Both the position numbers and the translations under genes were made by a program. Shown one piece after another: positions 46,582-58,103 of a stretch of DNA of 59,576 nucleotides. Origin of the DNA: Conus ventricosus (Eukaryota > Mollusca > Gastropoda > Neogastropoda > Conidae); contig CM031618.1 in NCBI GenBank assembly GCA_018398815.1, forward strand, positions 51,897,757-51,957,332. The letters run 5' to 3'. Numbering within the stretch: the stretch's first letter is position 1; the number at the start of each line of letters is the position of its first letter. The notes under the pieces are model-generated. The model was given only the letters and a program-made list of their open reading frames with translations. It was not told the DNA's origin and did not search any database.

Positions 46582-47960
46582 CAGACTTCAACAAGAGGAT
46601 GCGTACTACCGCTGCCCAGAGCAACCCAGTCAGCACCCAGACTTCAACAAGAAGGATGCGTACTGCCTGCTGCCAGAGCAGACCCAGTCAGCACCCAGAC
46701 TTCAACAAGAAGGATGCGTACTGCCTGCTGCCCAGAGCAGACCCAGTCAGCACCAGACTTCAACAAGAAGGATGCAAACTACCTGCTGCCCAGAGCAGAC
46801 CCAGTCAGCACCCAGACTTCAACAAGAAGGATGCGTACTACTGCTGCCCAGAGCAGACCCAGTCAGCACCCAGACTTCAACAAGAAGGATGCGTACTGCC
46901 TGCTGCCCAGAGCAGACCCAGTCAGCACCCAGACTTCAACAAGAAGGATGCGTACTGCCTGCTGCCCAGAGCAGACCCAGTCAGCACCCAGACTTCAACA
47001 AGAAGGATGCGTACTGCCTGCTGCCCAGAGCAGACCCAGTCAGCACCCAGACTTCAACAAGAAGGATGCGTACTGCCTGCTGCCCAGAGCAGACCCAGTC
47101 AGCACCAGCCCTTCAACAAAAAGGATGCGTACTGCCTGTGCCCAAGCAGACCCAGTCAGCACCCAACTTCAAAAGAAGGATGGTACTGCCTGCTGCTCAG
47201 AGCCCCATCAGCCCCAGACTTCAACAGAATGATGCGTACTACAAGCTGCCCAGATCAGCAACAGGTCAGCACCCAGACTTCAACAAGAAGGATGCGTACT
47301 ACCTGCTGCCCAGAGCAGTACACCACGCAGCACCCAGAGAACTTCAACAAGAAGGATGCGTACTGCCTGCTGCCCAGAGCAGACCTTAGCAGGCACCCAG
47401 ACTTCAACAAGAAGGATGGTACTCCTGCTGCCCAGACAGACCCAGTAGCACCCAGACTTCAACAAGAAGGATGTACTCCTGCTGCCCAGAGCAGACCAGT
47501 GAGCATTGTAGACCAGGCACCCAGACTTCAACAAGTAAGGATGCGATAACAAAATGCCTGCTGCCCAGACCAGACAGACGTCCAGTGAGGCACTCCAGAC
47601 TTCAACAAGAGGATGCGTACTACCTGCTGCCCAGAGCAGACCCAGTCAGGCAACACCCCAGACTTCAACAAGAAGGATGCGTACTCCTGCTGCCCAGAGC
47701 AGACCAAGTCAGAAACCGGGCCCAGACTTCAACAAGAAGGATGCGTGCTACCTGCTGCCCAGAGCAGACCAAGTGAGCATTGTGAGACTGAGGACAGGGC
47801 ACTCCAGACTTCAACAAGAAGGATGCGTACTACCTGCTGCCCAGAGCAGACCAAGTGAGCGTTGTGAGACTGAGGACAGGGCACTCCAGACTTCAACAAG
47901 AAGGATGCGTACTACCTGCTGCCCAGAGCAGACCAAGTGAGCATTGTAAGACTGAAGACA
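46582..47960 (+). repeat. 59-bp minisatellite (later 82-bp) derived from LINE coding sequence, ~22 units
   Basis: The unit is cagacttcaacaagaaggat, then gcgtactgcctgctgcccag and agcagacccagtcagcacc, 59 bases from 46.86 to 47.1 kb. From about 47.72 kb it lengthens to 82 bases by including gtgagactgaggacagggca. The 82-base form encodes RLRTGHSRL, which continues without a break into the LINE tail at 47937, so it is nearer the ancestral state. Because 59 is not a multiple of three and the unit has no stop in any + frame, three overlapping frames of 205-316 residues run through it. Confidence 0.9.
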
Positions 47961-48203
47961 GGGCACTCCAGACTTAAACGCCACATGTTCACCAAATTCC
48001 ACACTGTAGAGTCTTCAGGGTGGCCATGCAGGTACAGCCCCAATGACTGTGGAACACTCCCTGCAGGACTGTCCCACACATCAAAAACTAAGAGCAGAGA
48101 CCTGGCCTGCCGACTCATCGACGAGGGAGAAGCTCTATGGATCACTGGGGACCTCTGTCGTACAGCAAACTTCGTCAGTGCCTCTGGGCTTCCTGTCTGA
48201 AAG
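47937..48203 (+). pseudogene. C-terminal end of a non-LTR retrotransposon ORF2
   Basis: RLKTGHSRL near the start, then CRYSPND continuing in another frame as TVEHSLQDCP, and later EKLYGSL and RTANFVSASGL, match in order the tail that follows reverse transcriptase/RNase H in many LINE ORF2 proteins. That tail has RLRTGH, a C-x-C...H...C zinc-binding cluster, and a final RTA-F...GL motif. At least two frameshifts separate the pieces, so it is not functional as written. The endonuclease and polymerase parts are absent. The element's clade is unresolved. Confidence 0.75.
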
Positions 48204-48899
48204 TAGCAAGAAGAAGAAGAAGCTTCATCAAGTCCCCCCCCCCCCCCCCCCACCACCACCACCACCACCACCACCATCCTCACCTTCCCCCACCCTCGAC
48301 ACCTAGTGCCTCTTCCTCCACCTCCATCACTCTGTTCCATTCTGCCGTGAGCGAATGATCGACACTTGAGAGGTGTGGGGCGTGGAGGGTGGGGGTGGGG
48401 GTGGGAGGGGAGGGGAGGCAAGGGGCGCAAAGACTACCGCAATTGTAACGTTAGTTTACCCGAACGAGATTTCCGCCAATCAAAAGATAAAGGGCGCTTT
48501 CAATACAACCCGCCATGGCCTCCTGAGAGAAGCTGCGTTATATCAGTGGTAAACAGACTTATCGGAGGATGCCTGAGAGAAGCTGCGTTGTATCAGTGGT
48601 AAACACACTTATCGGAGGATGCCAGTGTCTTCTTTTTGTTTTGAGTGATGGGGGTTATCTGTGTGAGCTGCGTCGGACCGTGTTGTGTGTCAACTGAGTT
48701 CGCTCTTTTGTTTCGTCCAAAACAGATCAATTAAGACTGTGAATGGGGTCCAGCTGTCCTTGCGTCGGAAAAACAGATAATAAGGAAAGATAATAAGGAA
48801 GGATAAACAGGAAATCAGTAAGTGAATAGAGGACAGTATGTCGAGTTTAAGAAAAAGACTAAATGAAAAAGATGACAGCAACAAAAACAAAAAACAGGA

Positions 48900-48970
48900 A
48901 AACACACACATGCACGCACGCGCGCCCCGCGCGCGCCACACAACACACACACACACACACACACACACAG
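48900..48970. repeat. (CA)n microsatellite of unit R4
   Basis: CA-rich with a gcgcgccccgcgcgcg interruption at 48919-48935. Confidence 0.85.
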
Positions 48971-49952
48971 CATGCATGTATAGATGAGAGAGGTGGAAAT
49001 GTGATCCAGGGGCAGCAACTGCGACAACCTTCATGCCAGGGGACATGATCGATTTTCGACTTTCGGAAAGCGAAAGTCAGAAACTATGGGAGTTTATTAG
49101 TTTCGGAAGGTGTAGATATTAACTATCTTTAGAACAATAACAGTTTTTCATCAGGAGGATGACATCTTCTGCCATAGTCATTAGCGTTGAGTTAGAATAA
49201 TAGTCATTGTTTTTAGCTCTTCAAAATCAGAACACACGTATCAAATCTGAAATGATGATTTGTTCAATAACTATCGGAGGTATCGTTCCTGATGTTTCTC
49301 TTCACTGCACATAGCTGACTGACATTTTAGGTATTCGTTTTCTTCACTGTGTCGAATATCTTAAGACAGGAAAGGTTCCTTCACTGAAGTTAAAAAAAAA
49401 AGATAATTGTATTCAACCGCCATGATTAATGGGTCAAGTGAAAATGCCGCTATTGTTCATAATAATCGTGCATAATCGGTTGCTCATAGCAAAAAAAAAA
49501 AAAAGACTCTTTTCAACGTTAATGTCAGAAAGTGGATTTTTATTAATCAACGAGTCTCCCATACAAAACACCTCATTTGCACGTGAACTGTAACGGGTGT
49601 GGCGCTTGCCTCGCCAGGAAATCAGAAGAAGAAATGGACATTTGTATTGCCGCTCGGCGCCAGCCGATTGCAACAATATTGTTCAACTGAAAACAGTTTG
49701 TCACATCTGCTTCACTGCGCCGCCCCCCCCCCCCCCCCCCTTCCCCGCCACCCTCCCCCGCCACCATCACCCCCACCTCCTCCTCTTCCTTCCACCCCCA
49801 CTGAAAGTGGATGATCGAATCGACAAAGCGGGCGTAATAACTGCCGCCATTGTATTCTACTTTGCCGAATGAGGTTCTGGCCAATCGACAGGAGGTACAA
49901 TTCATGTTCTGCATAGTGGAACTTTTCGATTGTTTCCTATATTGTCGTATTG

Positions 49953-49958
49953 TGCGAT

Positions 49959-49996
<38 letters not shown>
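49953..49996. repeat. Poly-G run
   Basis: About 37 consecutive G after tgcgat, where other units have gatggaagaa. Resembles the poly-G blocks at 23.8 and 24.2 kb. Confidence 0.9.
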
Positions 49997-49997
<1 letters not shown>

Positions 49998-50339
49998 GAA
50001 TGTGTTATGTCAGGGTGAAGGACTTATTGTGGGGGGTGCAGTTTTCCTCGGTTTGTTTTGATTGATGGAGGGTTATCTGTGCGGAATGCCGTGGGGCCGA
50101 TGTTGTCAGTGAACGGAGTTCGTTCTTTTGTTTCCTTCCTAACAGATCATTAAGACGTAAATGCAGTCTGACTGTGGTGTGTGCTAGTGTAGAAAAAATA
50201 GATCAGAAGGAAAGATAAACAGGAAATGAGTGTATAAGTTGAGTGAGTATAAACGCAAAGTAATGTTGGTGTCAAAAAAATATGACTGGGCAAAACAAAG
50301 CAAAATAACACACACACACACCACACACATATACACTCC

Positions 50340-50370
<31 letters not shown>

Positions 50371-50385
50371 ATATATATATATATA

Positions 50386-50865
50386 TACCAGTTTAAAATA
50401 GGATTTTTAAAATGGACAAATTAAAAAAACCTACAAGCCTGTTTCCAGCTAAAACGCTCTCCTCAGGGTATACAATTTGGGCACGCCACCGGTGTTATAT
50501 ATTGTGGTGTGTGGGCGTGTGAGTTCTGTGCGTGTGCACGTGGCCTGCCGGTATTTTCTTTTTTGGGGCGCGTTCAGGGGGGACGTGTTACGGAATGGTT
50601 CATTGACAAAGATTTCCATTTATGCCTGCAATTGTTTATCATTTCTACTTTAGAGTTCAGGGATACTAGGTGGGGTTTACGCGCCCCAAAAAAGAAAAAA
50701 CCGGCGGGCCACGTGCCACACGCACAGAACTCACACGCCCACACACCACAATATATAACACCGGTGGCGTGCCCAAATTGTATACCCTGAGGAGAGTGTT
50801 TTAGCTGGAAACAGGCTTGTAGGTTTTTAATTTGTCCATTTTAAAAATCCTATTTTAAACTGGTA
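50386..50865. mobile_element. 480-bp near-perfect palindrome (foldback element)
   Basis: The left arm 50386-50572 and right arm 50680-50865 are inverted complements with only a few differences: ccagtttaaaatagga against tcctattttaaactgg, gcacgccaccggtgttatat against atataacaccggtggcgtgc, and ttttttggggcgcg against cgcgccccaaaaaa. A 107-bp loop separates them. It lies just after a (TA)n tract in unit R5. It has no coding capacity. Confidence 0.9.
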
Positions 50866-50939
50866 TGTCGCTCCCTACATGGTTGAGCACTTTTAACGTT
50901 CTGAGTGGCTTCTTAACTCTGATTTTATATATATATTAG

Positions 50940-51450
50940 ATTCATTCCAAGAACTGACCCTCAGCACTTGTGTCTTAAGAGGATATCTTTTTATATTTTT
51001 TACTTTTCACAAGAAAATGTAGCTTGTTTTGCTCTTTCATGATTTCTTTTGCTTCTTAGGTGGCACCTTTGGTTGGTTTTTTGAAAACTCAACAAATATA
51101 CTACGGTATTGCACACCAGCCTTTTCTGGGATTGCATTCTTTTTAAAACTGAAAAGGCAGAGGAGTCAAATTACCACTTTCCGCGGTCACTGAGGAGAAA
51201 CAACAAGGTTTCGAAATATCGGTATATGACCAGGAGTTATATGTTAGTGAGTTTCCCTCCCTATTGGAGGATGTCTCCCCCTTGGAGACTATAAGCTTGC
51301 TGAAGGCTCATTTTTAAAAGCATTTATTTTATTTTTCTCCATTCACCCACTCAAGCACATACTGTTTAGTTAGGCAGAATCATCTACCACTGCAGATATG
51401 AATGCTTATTTCCCCCTATTTCGTCAATCTAAGACATAAAGCAAGCTTTA
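50940..51450 (+). repeat. Dispersed repeat X, copy 2
   Basis: Matches 11200-11445 and 12410-12540. Between these parts it has aaacaacaaggtttcgaaat (51197-51216). This copy shows the repeat without the ~1 kb segment found at 11446-12410. Confidence 0.6.
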
Positions 51451-51525
51451 TTTATAATTCTATATATATATATATATATATAATATATATTTCTATCTGC
51501 ACATGCACAGACATGCACACAGACA

Positions 51526-51560
<35 letters not shown>

Positions 51561-52261
51561 TGATCCAGGGGCGGCAACTGCAACAATCTATACACCAGGT
51601 GAAACTATCGATTGCCAAGTTCGGAAAGTGAGCATCAAAGCTATGGAACATTTTTAGTGTCAGAAGGTGCAGACTATAATTTCCTTCATGAAAACAGTAC
51701 CTGTTATTATCAAGATAATGATATGCATCACAGTTTTTAAACCCTTAAGTGATAACAGTTATTGTTTTAAGTCCTCAAAGTCATATCGTTTCAGAAGACA
51801 TTGTGTACACATGTTTCCAATCAATAATGGTGACTCGTTATCTGATTGCGGGAAATTACTGCCATGATTTTGTTCTTTACTATACGCCAACAGCTGTTGT
51901 TTTAGGTATTTATAATAAAAAATTATCTTCCTTCCACTGTATCCAGTGTCTTAATGCTTGAGATGTTGTCATGTTGTGATAAAATATGACAATTTGAATC
52001 CACCCACATAAATAACGCTTATGCACAAATATTCCCAATTAAATGATCTTACCATAGTAAAATAAATTGATTTTTTTTCATCACCAAATTTACAAAGCAG
52101 GCAACTCGAATCAAACAATCTCCCATTTACCCCCCCCCCCCCCCCCCCCACCTCATTAGCGCGTGAACTGAAACGGTGGTGGCGCTTGCTTTGCGATGAA
52201 ATGAGAGGAAATGGACATTTGTAATATCACTCCACCAGTAGTATGCAGCATTGTCCTATTT

Positions 52262-52357
52262 GTTTGTGTCTTGCCTGAAGAAGACCTATGAGGTTGAAAC
52301 GTGTTTTGTCTTGTGACTCGTTTGTCCACGTTTCTCTTGGCGGTTCACTAACATTTA
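52262..52357 (+). repeat. ~100-bp stem-loop repeat
   Basis: It begins tgtcttgcctgaagaagacc and continues gaggttgaaacgtg; gaaacgtg pairs with cacgtttc about 22 bases on. Minus-strand copies are at 32270-32370 and 42345-42500. It lies immediately upstream of SINE copy 3. Confidence 0.6.
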
Positions 52358-52365
52358 TTTAGGGA

Positions 52366-52865
52366 GCCGGAATAGCTCAGTTGGTAGAGCGCCGGACTCG
52401 TAATCTTGGTGATCCTGGGTTGCGGGTTCGAACCTCCGCCGGGGCGTTTCGGTACAGGGGGATTTTTCCCTCGGAGTTAACATTGGTTCTGACTCCATTT
52501 CCCATACAGTCCTTCGAATGACTGAGGTTCCGTGTGTGGACGCACGCATAACATCTTGCACACACGTAAAATCCCACCACCAACTTTCGGAAGAGTAGGC
52601 CAGTTTGGCCGTTGGTATGGATGACACGTTACACATAGCATGCACCCTGCGTGAGAAATGGAAAGAATGAAGGAAGTAAGGAAAATGAGTTATCGATATT
52701 GAACGATACTGACTGGATGACACGGGAAACGACTGAATGAAGCGCCAGCTGGCAGCTCTTCAGTCGGCTATACCCAGGTAGGCAGCCCGTTGTGTAAACG
52801 AGTGTTGATTGTAAAGCGCTTAGAGCTTGGCCTCCAGCTGAGAATAGACGCTATATAAGTATTCA
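52366..52865 (+). mobile_element. tRNA-Thr-derived SINE, copy 3
   Basis: The best-preserved head has gccggaatagctcagttggt and agagcgccggactcgtaatc, with loop ctCGTaa and B-box gggttcgaacc (52424-52434). The ~0.5 kb body is collinear with copies 1 and 2 and ends gaatagacgctatataagta. It interrupts unit R6, whose tgctgccactttgcc block resumes at about 52895. Confidence 0.85.
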
Positions 52866-52881
52866 TTAATATTATTATAAT

Positions 52882-52943
52882 TTATTTAAGATTTGCTGCC
52901 ACTTTGCCAAACTTATTTAAGATTTGCTGCCACTTTGCCAAAC
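52882..52943 (+). repeat. Direct duplication of a ~31-bp piece
   Basis: ttatttaagatttgctgcca and the following ctttgccaaac occur twice in a row, just 3' of SINE copy 3. This could be a by-product of the SINE insertion or a replication slip. Confidence 0.8.
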
Positions 52944-53313
52944 GAAATTCCAGCCAATGGACAGAGGAGGTACACTTAATGTTCCATATAGTGGAGCCAG
53001 TCTCTTGTTTCCCATGGTGACGTTTTTTTGTGTGATGGAAGAATTGTGTTCTGGCAATGTAAAGGACTTACTGGAGGAGGCAGATGTCCTGCGTTTGTTT
53101 TGATTGATGGAAGTTATACACCGGAGTGGTGGCAGCCATTGCTGTCTGTCAAGTGAGTTTAGTCGTTTGTTCCATTTATAACAAGTCATGAAGACGTGAA
53201 AGAGTCCAGTTGTGCGTGAATCGGATATAGACAATAAGGAAAGATAGACTGGAAATGAGTACATAGAGAGAATGATCATACAAAGTAATTTTTCAACATT
53301 TAGAAAATATGAC

Positions 53314-53314
<1 letters not shown>

Positions 53315-53349
<35 letters not shown>

Positions 53350-53362
53350 CACACACATCACA

Positions 53363-53410
<48 letters not shown>
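53315..53410. repeat. (CA)n microsatellite of unit R7
   Basis: A CA run with short interruptions, followed by the cggtaactgcaacaatcc block. Confidence 0.95.
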
Positions 53411-55209
53411 ACCTCATCTAGGGACGGTAACTGCAACAATCCATTGGTCAGTTGACTTTACATCCATTGGTCAGTTGACTTTACATCCATTTCCAAAATA
53501 GTACGTTTTATTATGAAGATACTATGTGACAAAAGTGTTTACTGTTAGGTGACAACAGTTATTGTTTTAGATCCTCGAATTCATGCACTGCTACAAGAGA
53601 TGGTGTGCACAGGTATGAACTGAATAACGAAGACTCGTTATCCGATTACTGGGAATTACTGCTATGAATTTTCTCCCCACTGCACCGGATTTACTGTTGT
53701 TTTACATGATAATAATAATGATGTTAATGATAATCAATATTTGAAAACTACCTAATGTCTTCATGCAGACCAGTTTTTATGCTGTGAAAAAATGATAATT
53801 GTAATCCACCTACATGATAATGTTCAGGCACAAATATTCCTGTCATTAATAATGATGGCGCATATGAGATCTTTCTTTGGCAAAAAGTACTCCTTTTGCC
53901 ATGGAAGTGGACCTTTCGAATCAAGTAAATTGCCATACAAAAGACACCTCATTCCTGCGTGGACTCAAACGGTGATGGCAGTTGCCTGCGAGAAAATGAG
54001 AGGAATTGGACATTTGTGGTGTCACTCAGCCAGTGGATTGTAATATTGCTTGACCAATAAAACAGGTTGTTCCTACCTCGCCGAGTCCTCTCCCACACTA
54101 TCCCACCATCTCCCTCCCCCCCCCCCCCCCCCCCCACACACCTTCCTCTTCTTCCCACTTCACCACAAGTGGACGATCGACAAAGGGGCGCAGTGACTGC
54201 CGCCATGGTGATGCTACTTTGCCAGAAGAGATACCAACCATTCAACACAGGAAGTGCAAGGGATGTTATGCACAGTGGAAATTGTCGATTCCTTCCCCTG
54301 TTGACTTATTGAGCGACTGAAGAAATGTGTTATGTCTGTGTAAAGGGCTTTCTGGGGGAGACAGGATTTTTTTTTTCCCCTTTAATTTTGATTGATGGAG
54401 ATTATCTGCGGGATTGGCCCGTTCTGTCTGTCAAGTTAGTTTGCAGTTTTGCTTTGTTCGTAAAATAAATATAATTAAGACTTGAATGCTGTGCTGTTGT
54501 AATGAACCAGAAATAGATCATAGGGACAGTTAAACAGGAAATGATTACGTAACCACTAACATTAGAAAGCAGACCTTTTGAATCAAAGTCAAATTTCCTT
54601 AAAGAGCCCACCTTACTCACGTGTGGACTGAAATGGTGATGGCGCTTGCCTTCCGAGGAAAAGAGAAGAACTGGACATGCGTAATATCACTCAGTAGATT
54701 GCAATATCGCTAAACTAACAACACTTTGTTCCTGCTTTGCCGACCTCTCCCCTCCCCTTTTCTCTCCCCACTACCCCCCACCTCCTCTTTTCTTCTTTCT
54801 ACTCCACTGCAAAGGGATGACCAACACAAAGGGGTACAATTACCGCGGCTCTTTTCGCCGAATGAGAATCCAGCCGATGGACCGAGGAGGTGTTATGAAT
54901 GGTCTGGATAGTGCCAGTGGAATCTGTTGATTGTCTCCCTTGTTGTCCTGCTGTGCGGTGCCAGAAATGTGTTAAGTCAGTGTAAAGGACTACGGAGGGA
55001 GGCAAATGTCCTCCTTTTGTTTTGATTGATGGGGGGTTGTCTTTGGGAATTGCAGCGGCCGGTATTGTTTGTCAATTAGGGTGATTGTTTGTCCAGGTGT
55101 GTTGTGGGTGAATCAACACAGATGGTAAAGAAATATAGACAGGAAGTGAGCTCTTAAAGTGAGTGAGCTGAAAGTAAAGTGATGATGGTGTAGACAATGG
55201 GATGAAATG

Positions 55210-55263
<54 letters not shown>

Positions 55264-55290
55264 CACACACACACACACACACACCACACA

Positions 55291-55321
<31 letters not shown>

Positions 55322-55323
55322 CA
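55210..55323. repeat. (CA)n microsatellite of unit R9
   Basis: A CA run interrupted by agagt at 55256-55260. Confidence 0.95.
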
Positions 55324-56093
55324 TTCCTGACGCAAGGGTCGCAATTACACAACAAGTCCATGGACTAGATCACACTATTTAAACTAATTAAAACAGTACG
55401 TTATTACGAAGTTGGTGACATGTGCCAAAGTTTTTGCGTGTTTTTTTTTTTTTTTTACGTTTAGTGATAACTGTTAACGTTATAGATCTTCATATTTTAC
55501 CATGCCACAAGTGACGGTTTTTACATGCACTAAATCAATAATGATCATTTGTTATCTGATCGCTGGAAATGACTGCTATGAGTTTGTTCCGTACTACACA
55601 AGAACTGTTGTTGCAGTATTAGTAAAAATTATTTTCTTCTTTCCAGTGTATCCATTGTCTTGTTTCTGGAAATGTTATGATGATTTTATAAAACATGAAA
55701 ACTATTCCACCTGAACGAATAATGTTCACCCAGAAATATCCCTGTCTAAAATACTATGGCTGATATCAATTCGTTCTACAGATTACTCTTTCACCTCTAA
55801 GTGGATCTTTTGACTCAAATAATCTCCCATAAAATATGCACCTACTTTCCACGTGGACGAAACGATTTGGCGCTTGCCTCGCGAGGGAGAAAAATGAAAT
55901 TAGTAATATCACTCAGCCGGTGAATTGCGATGCTGCTTAACAATAACAGATGTTTCCTGCTTCACCCAAGTGCCTTCCGATGCCCATCTCCATTCCCCTC
56001 CCCCCCCCCCCCCCCCCCCCCTCTTCCTCTTTGCTTCTCTTTCCTCTTCACTGCAAGCGGATGATCAACAAATAGGGCATCATTACTATCACC

Positions 56094-56471
56094 ATTTCTT
56101 CATCAACACCTGTCTGAGGCGCATCTTTAACATCAGATGGCCAGAGAAGGTCAACAATGAAGATCTATGGAAGCAAGCAGGACAGGAACCAGTGGCCAAG
56201 CAGATTCTGTGGGAGGAAGTGGGGCTGGATTGGACACACTCTCAGGAAGCCAGCATCCAGCACCACACGCCAAGCCCTGACATGGAACCCGCAGGGGAAA
56301 AGGAAGAGAGGCCGACCTCGCAGCAGCTGGAGGCGAGACACTGAGGCAGAGATAAAGAGGCAGGGGACCAACTGGACAGGCATTCAGCGAGCAGCCCAGA
56401 ACCGAGTGCGATGGCGGAGTGTTGTCGATGGCCTATGCTCACCCTTGAGCTATGGGCCTAAGTAAGTAAGA
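56094..56471 (+). mobile_element. 378-bp 5'-truncated non-LTR retrotransposon
   Basis: It is flanked by actatcacc (56085-56093 and 56472-56480), a 9-base target duplication. It encodes the C-terminus of a LINE ORF2. NTCLRRIFNIRWPEKVNNED lies in one frame, and after a shift near 56200 GWIGHTLRKP, then WNPQGKRKRGRPRSSWRRDT and ending VRWRSVVDGLCSPL, lies in the next. This Lys/Arg-rich GRPR-x-x-W-R-R-D tail is widespread in LINE endonuclease-reverse transcriptases. A (TAAG)n tail at 56460-56471 ends the element. It interrupts unit R10. Confidence 0.85.
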
Positions 56472-56683
56472 ACTATCACCGTTGTGATACTACTTTGCCC
56501 AACACAGGAGAGTTCAATTATTGTTCTTAATAGTGAAATCTGTCGATTGTGTCCTGTGTGGTTTAATTGTGCTATGTGATAAACGTGTTTCGTCAGTGTA
56601 AAGGACTTTTCAATGATGCGAATTTCTCTTTGTTCTGATTGATTGGAGTTATCTGTGGGAGTTGTGGTGACCTGTTTCGTCTG

Positions 56684-57002
56684 GGGGTCAGCCCGCTATT
56701 GCGCGGCCCGCTATTGCGCGGGCCCGCTATTGCGCGATTGCGTGGGCCCGCTATTGCGCGGGCCCGCTATTGCGCGACAGTTAGGGTTAGGGTTAGGGTT
56801 AGGGATAGGGTTAGGGTTAGAGTTAGGGTTAGGGTTAGGGTTAGGGATAGGGATAGGGATAGATGGGTTAGGGATAGGGTTAGGGTTAGGGTTAGGGTTA
56901 GCCGCGCAATAGCGGGCCCGCGCAATAGCGGGTCCCCGCAATAGCGGGCCGCGCAATAGCGGGTCCCCGCAATAGCGGGCCGCGCAATAGCGGGCCCGCC
57001 CC
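56684..57002. mobile_element. 319-bp TIR element with a telomere-repeat core
   Basis: It is flanked by ttcgtctg on both sides (56676-56683 and 57003-57010), a perfect 8-base target duplication. The ends are ggggtcagcccgctattgcg and the inverted complement of caatagcgggcccgcccc. Each arm is a short tandem of the ~16-base unit cccgctattgcgcggg, about five copies left and six right in opposite orientation. The centre is (TTAGGG)n. It interrupts unit R10 and has no coding capacity. An 8-base duplication fits hAT- or P-type transposases, but the ends lack the usual hAT CAG start. Confidence 0.85.
56779..56900. repeat. Interstitial telomeric repeat (TTAGGG)n
   Basis: About 20 units of ttaggg with scattered gatagg, ttagag and agatgg variants lie exactly between the two inverted GC-rich arms. 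The asymmetry (all units in one orientation) makes the element directional. Confidence 0.95.
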
Positions 57003-57981
57003 TTCGTCTGTGTCTGAGTTGTCTGTGCTCGCTCTTTTGTGTCGTTTGTAATAGATCATTAAGACTTGAATGCTGAATCTCAACGATTATGATAATTGTT
57101 TTCGCCCACATGATTAATGTTCATGCGTAAACTTTGCCATCAATAATAATAATAATAAAGGCTCATATTAACTCTTTCTACAGCAAGAATGACTCTTTTC
57201 ACCTTTAGTATTAGAAAGTGGACCTTTTGAACCAAATAAATCGCCATAACAAAGACATTCCATTTGCACGTGGGCTGAAAAGGTGTTAGCGCTTGCCTTG
57301 CGAGGAAATGAGAAGAAATGGACATTTGTAATACCACTCAGCCAGTGAAGTGCAATATTGCTTGACCAGCTCGTTTGTTCCTGCTATGCCGAATCCCTCC
57401 CTCACCGCCCCCCCCCCCCCCCCCCCAACCGCCTTCTAGACCCCCTTCTCGTCTTTCCACTCCACTGAATGATTGACAAGAGGGGAATGGGGGTGGGGGT
57501 GGGGGGCGCTATCACTGCTGCTACTTTGCCAAATGAGATTCCAGCCCATGGAAAGATGACGTACTGTTAATGGTCTACACAGTGGAACCTGCTGATGGTC
57601 ACCCCTACTGCCTGTCGTGCAATGCAAGAAACATCTTGTGTTGATGTGTAGGAGTTGGGGGGGGGGGGGGGGGGGAGGATGCAGATTTCCCCTTTTTTAA
57701 TTTTGATTGACGGAAGTTATCTGTGGGAGATGCGGCAGCCTGTCCTGTCTGTCCACTGGGTTCATTCTTTTGTTTCATTCACAACAGATCATTAAGACGT
57801 GAATGGTGTCCGCTTGTCTCGCAAGGAAATGAGAAGAAATGGACATTTGGTAATATCACTCAGCCAGTCAATTGCAATATTGCTTCACTAATAACAGTTC
57901 ATATTTGCTTCACCAAATCCATTCCCCTGCCCCAGCCCCTACGTCTTTACGTCTACAGGCAGACAGACCGACCGACAGACA

Positions 57982-57982
<1 letters not shown>

Positions 57983-58028
<46 letters not shown>

Positions 58029-58029
58029 A

Positions 58030-58087
<58 letters not shown>

Positions 58088-58103
58088 GCGCGCGCGCGCG
58101 CGT

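Larger units (their letters stand above)
46561..48221 (+). mobile_element. 5'-truncated non-LTR retrotransposon with internal tandem amplification
   Basis: The insert is flanked by gcttcaccaa (46551-46560) and gcttcatcaa (48222-48231), a 10-base target duplication with one difference. It splits complex repeat unit R4. The 3' part codes for the C-terminal Cys/His region of a LINE ORF2 and ends in (AAG)n (48207-48220). Most of the insert is a 59-bp/82-bp tandem array whose unit is part of the same coding sequence. Confidence 0.75.

Noticed and set aside
56779..56900. True chromosome end or fusion point
   Set aside because: Repeat units continue on both sides and the tract is exactly contained in an insertion with target duplication.
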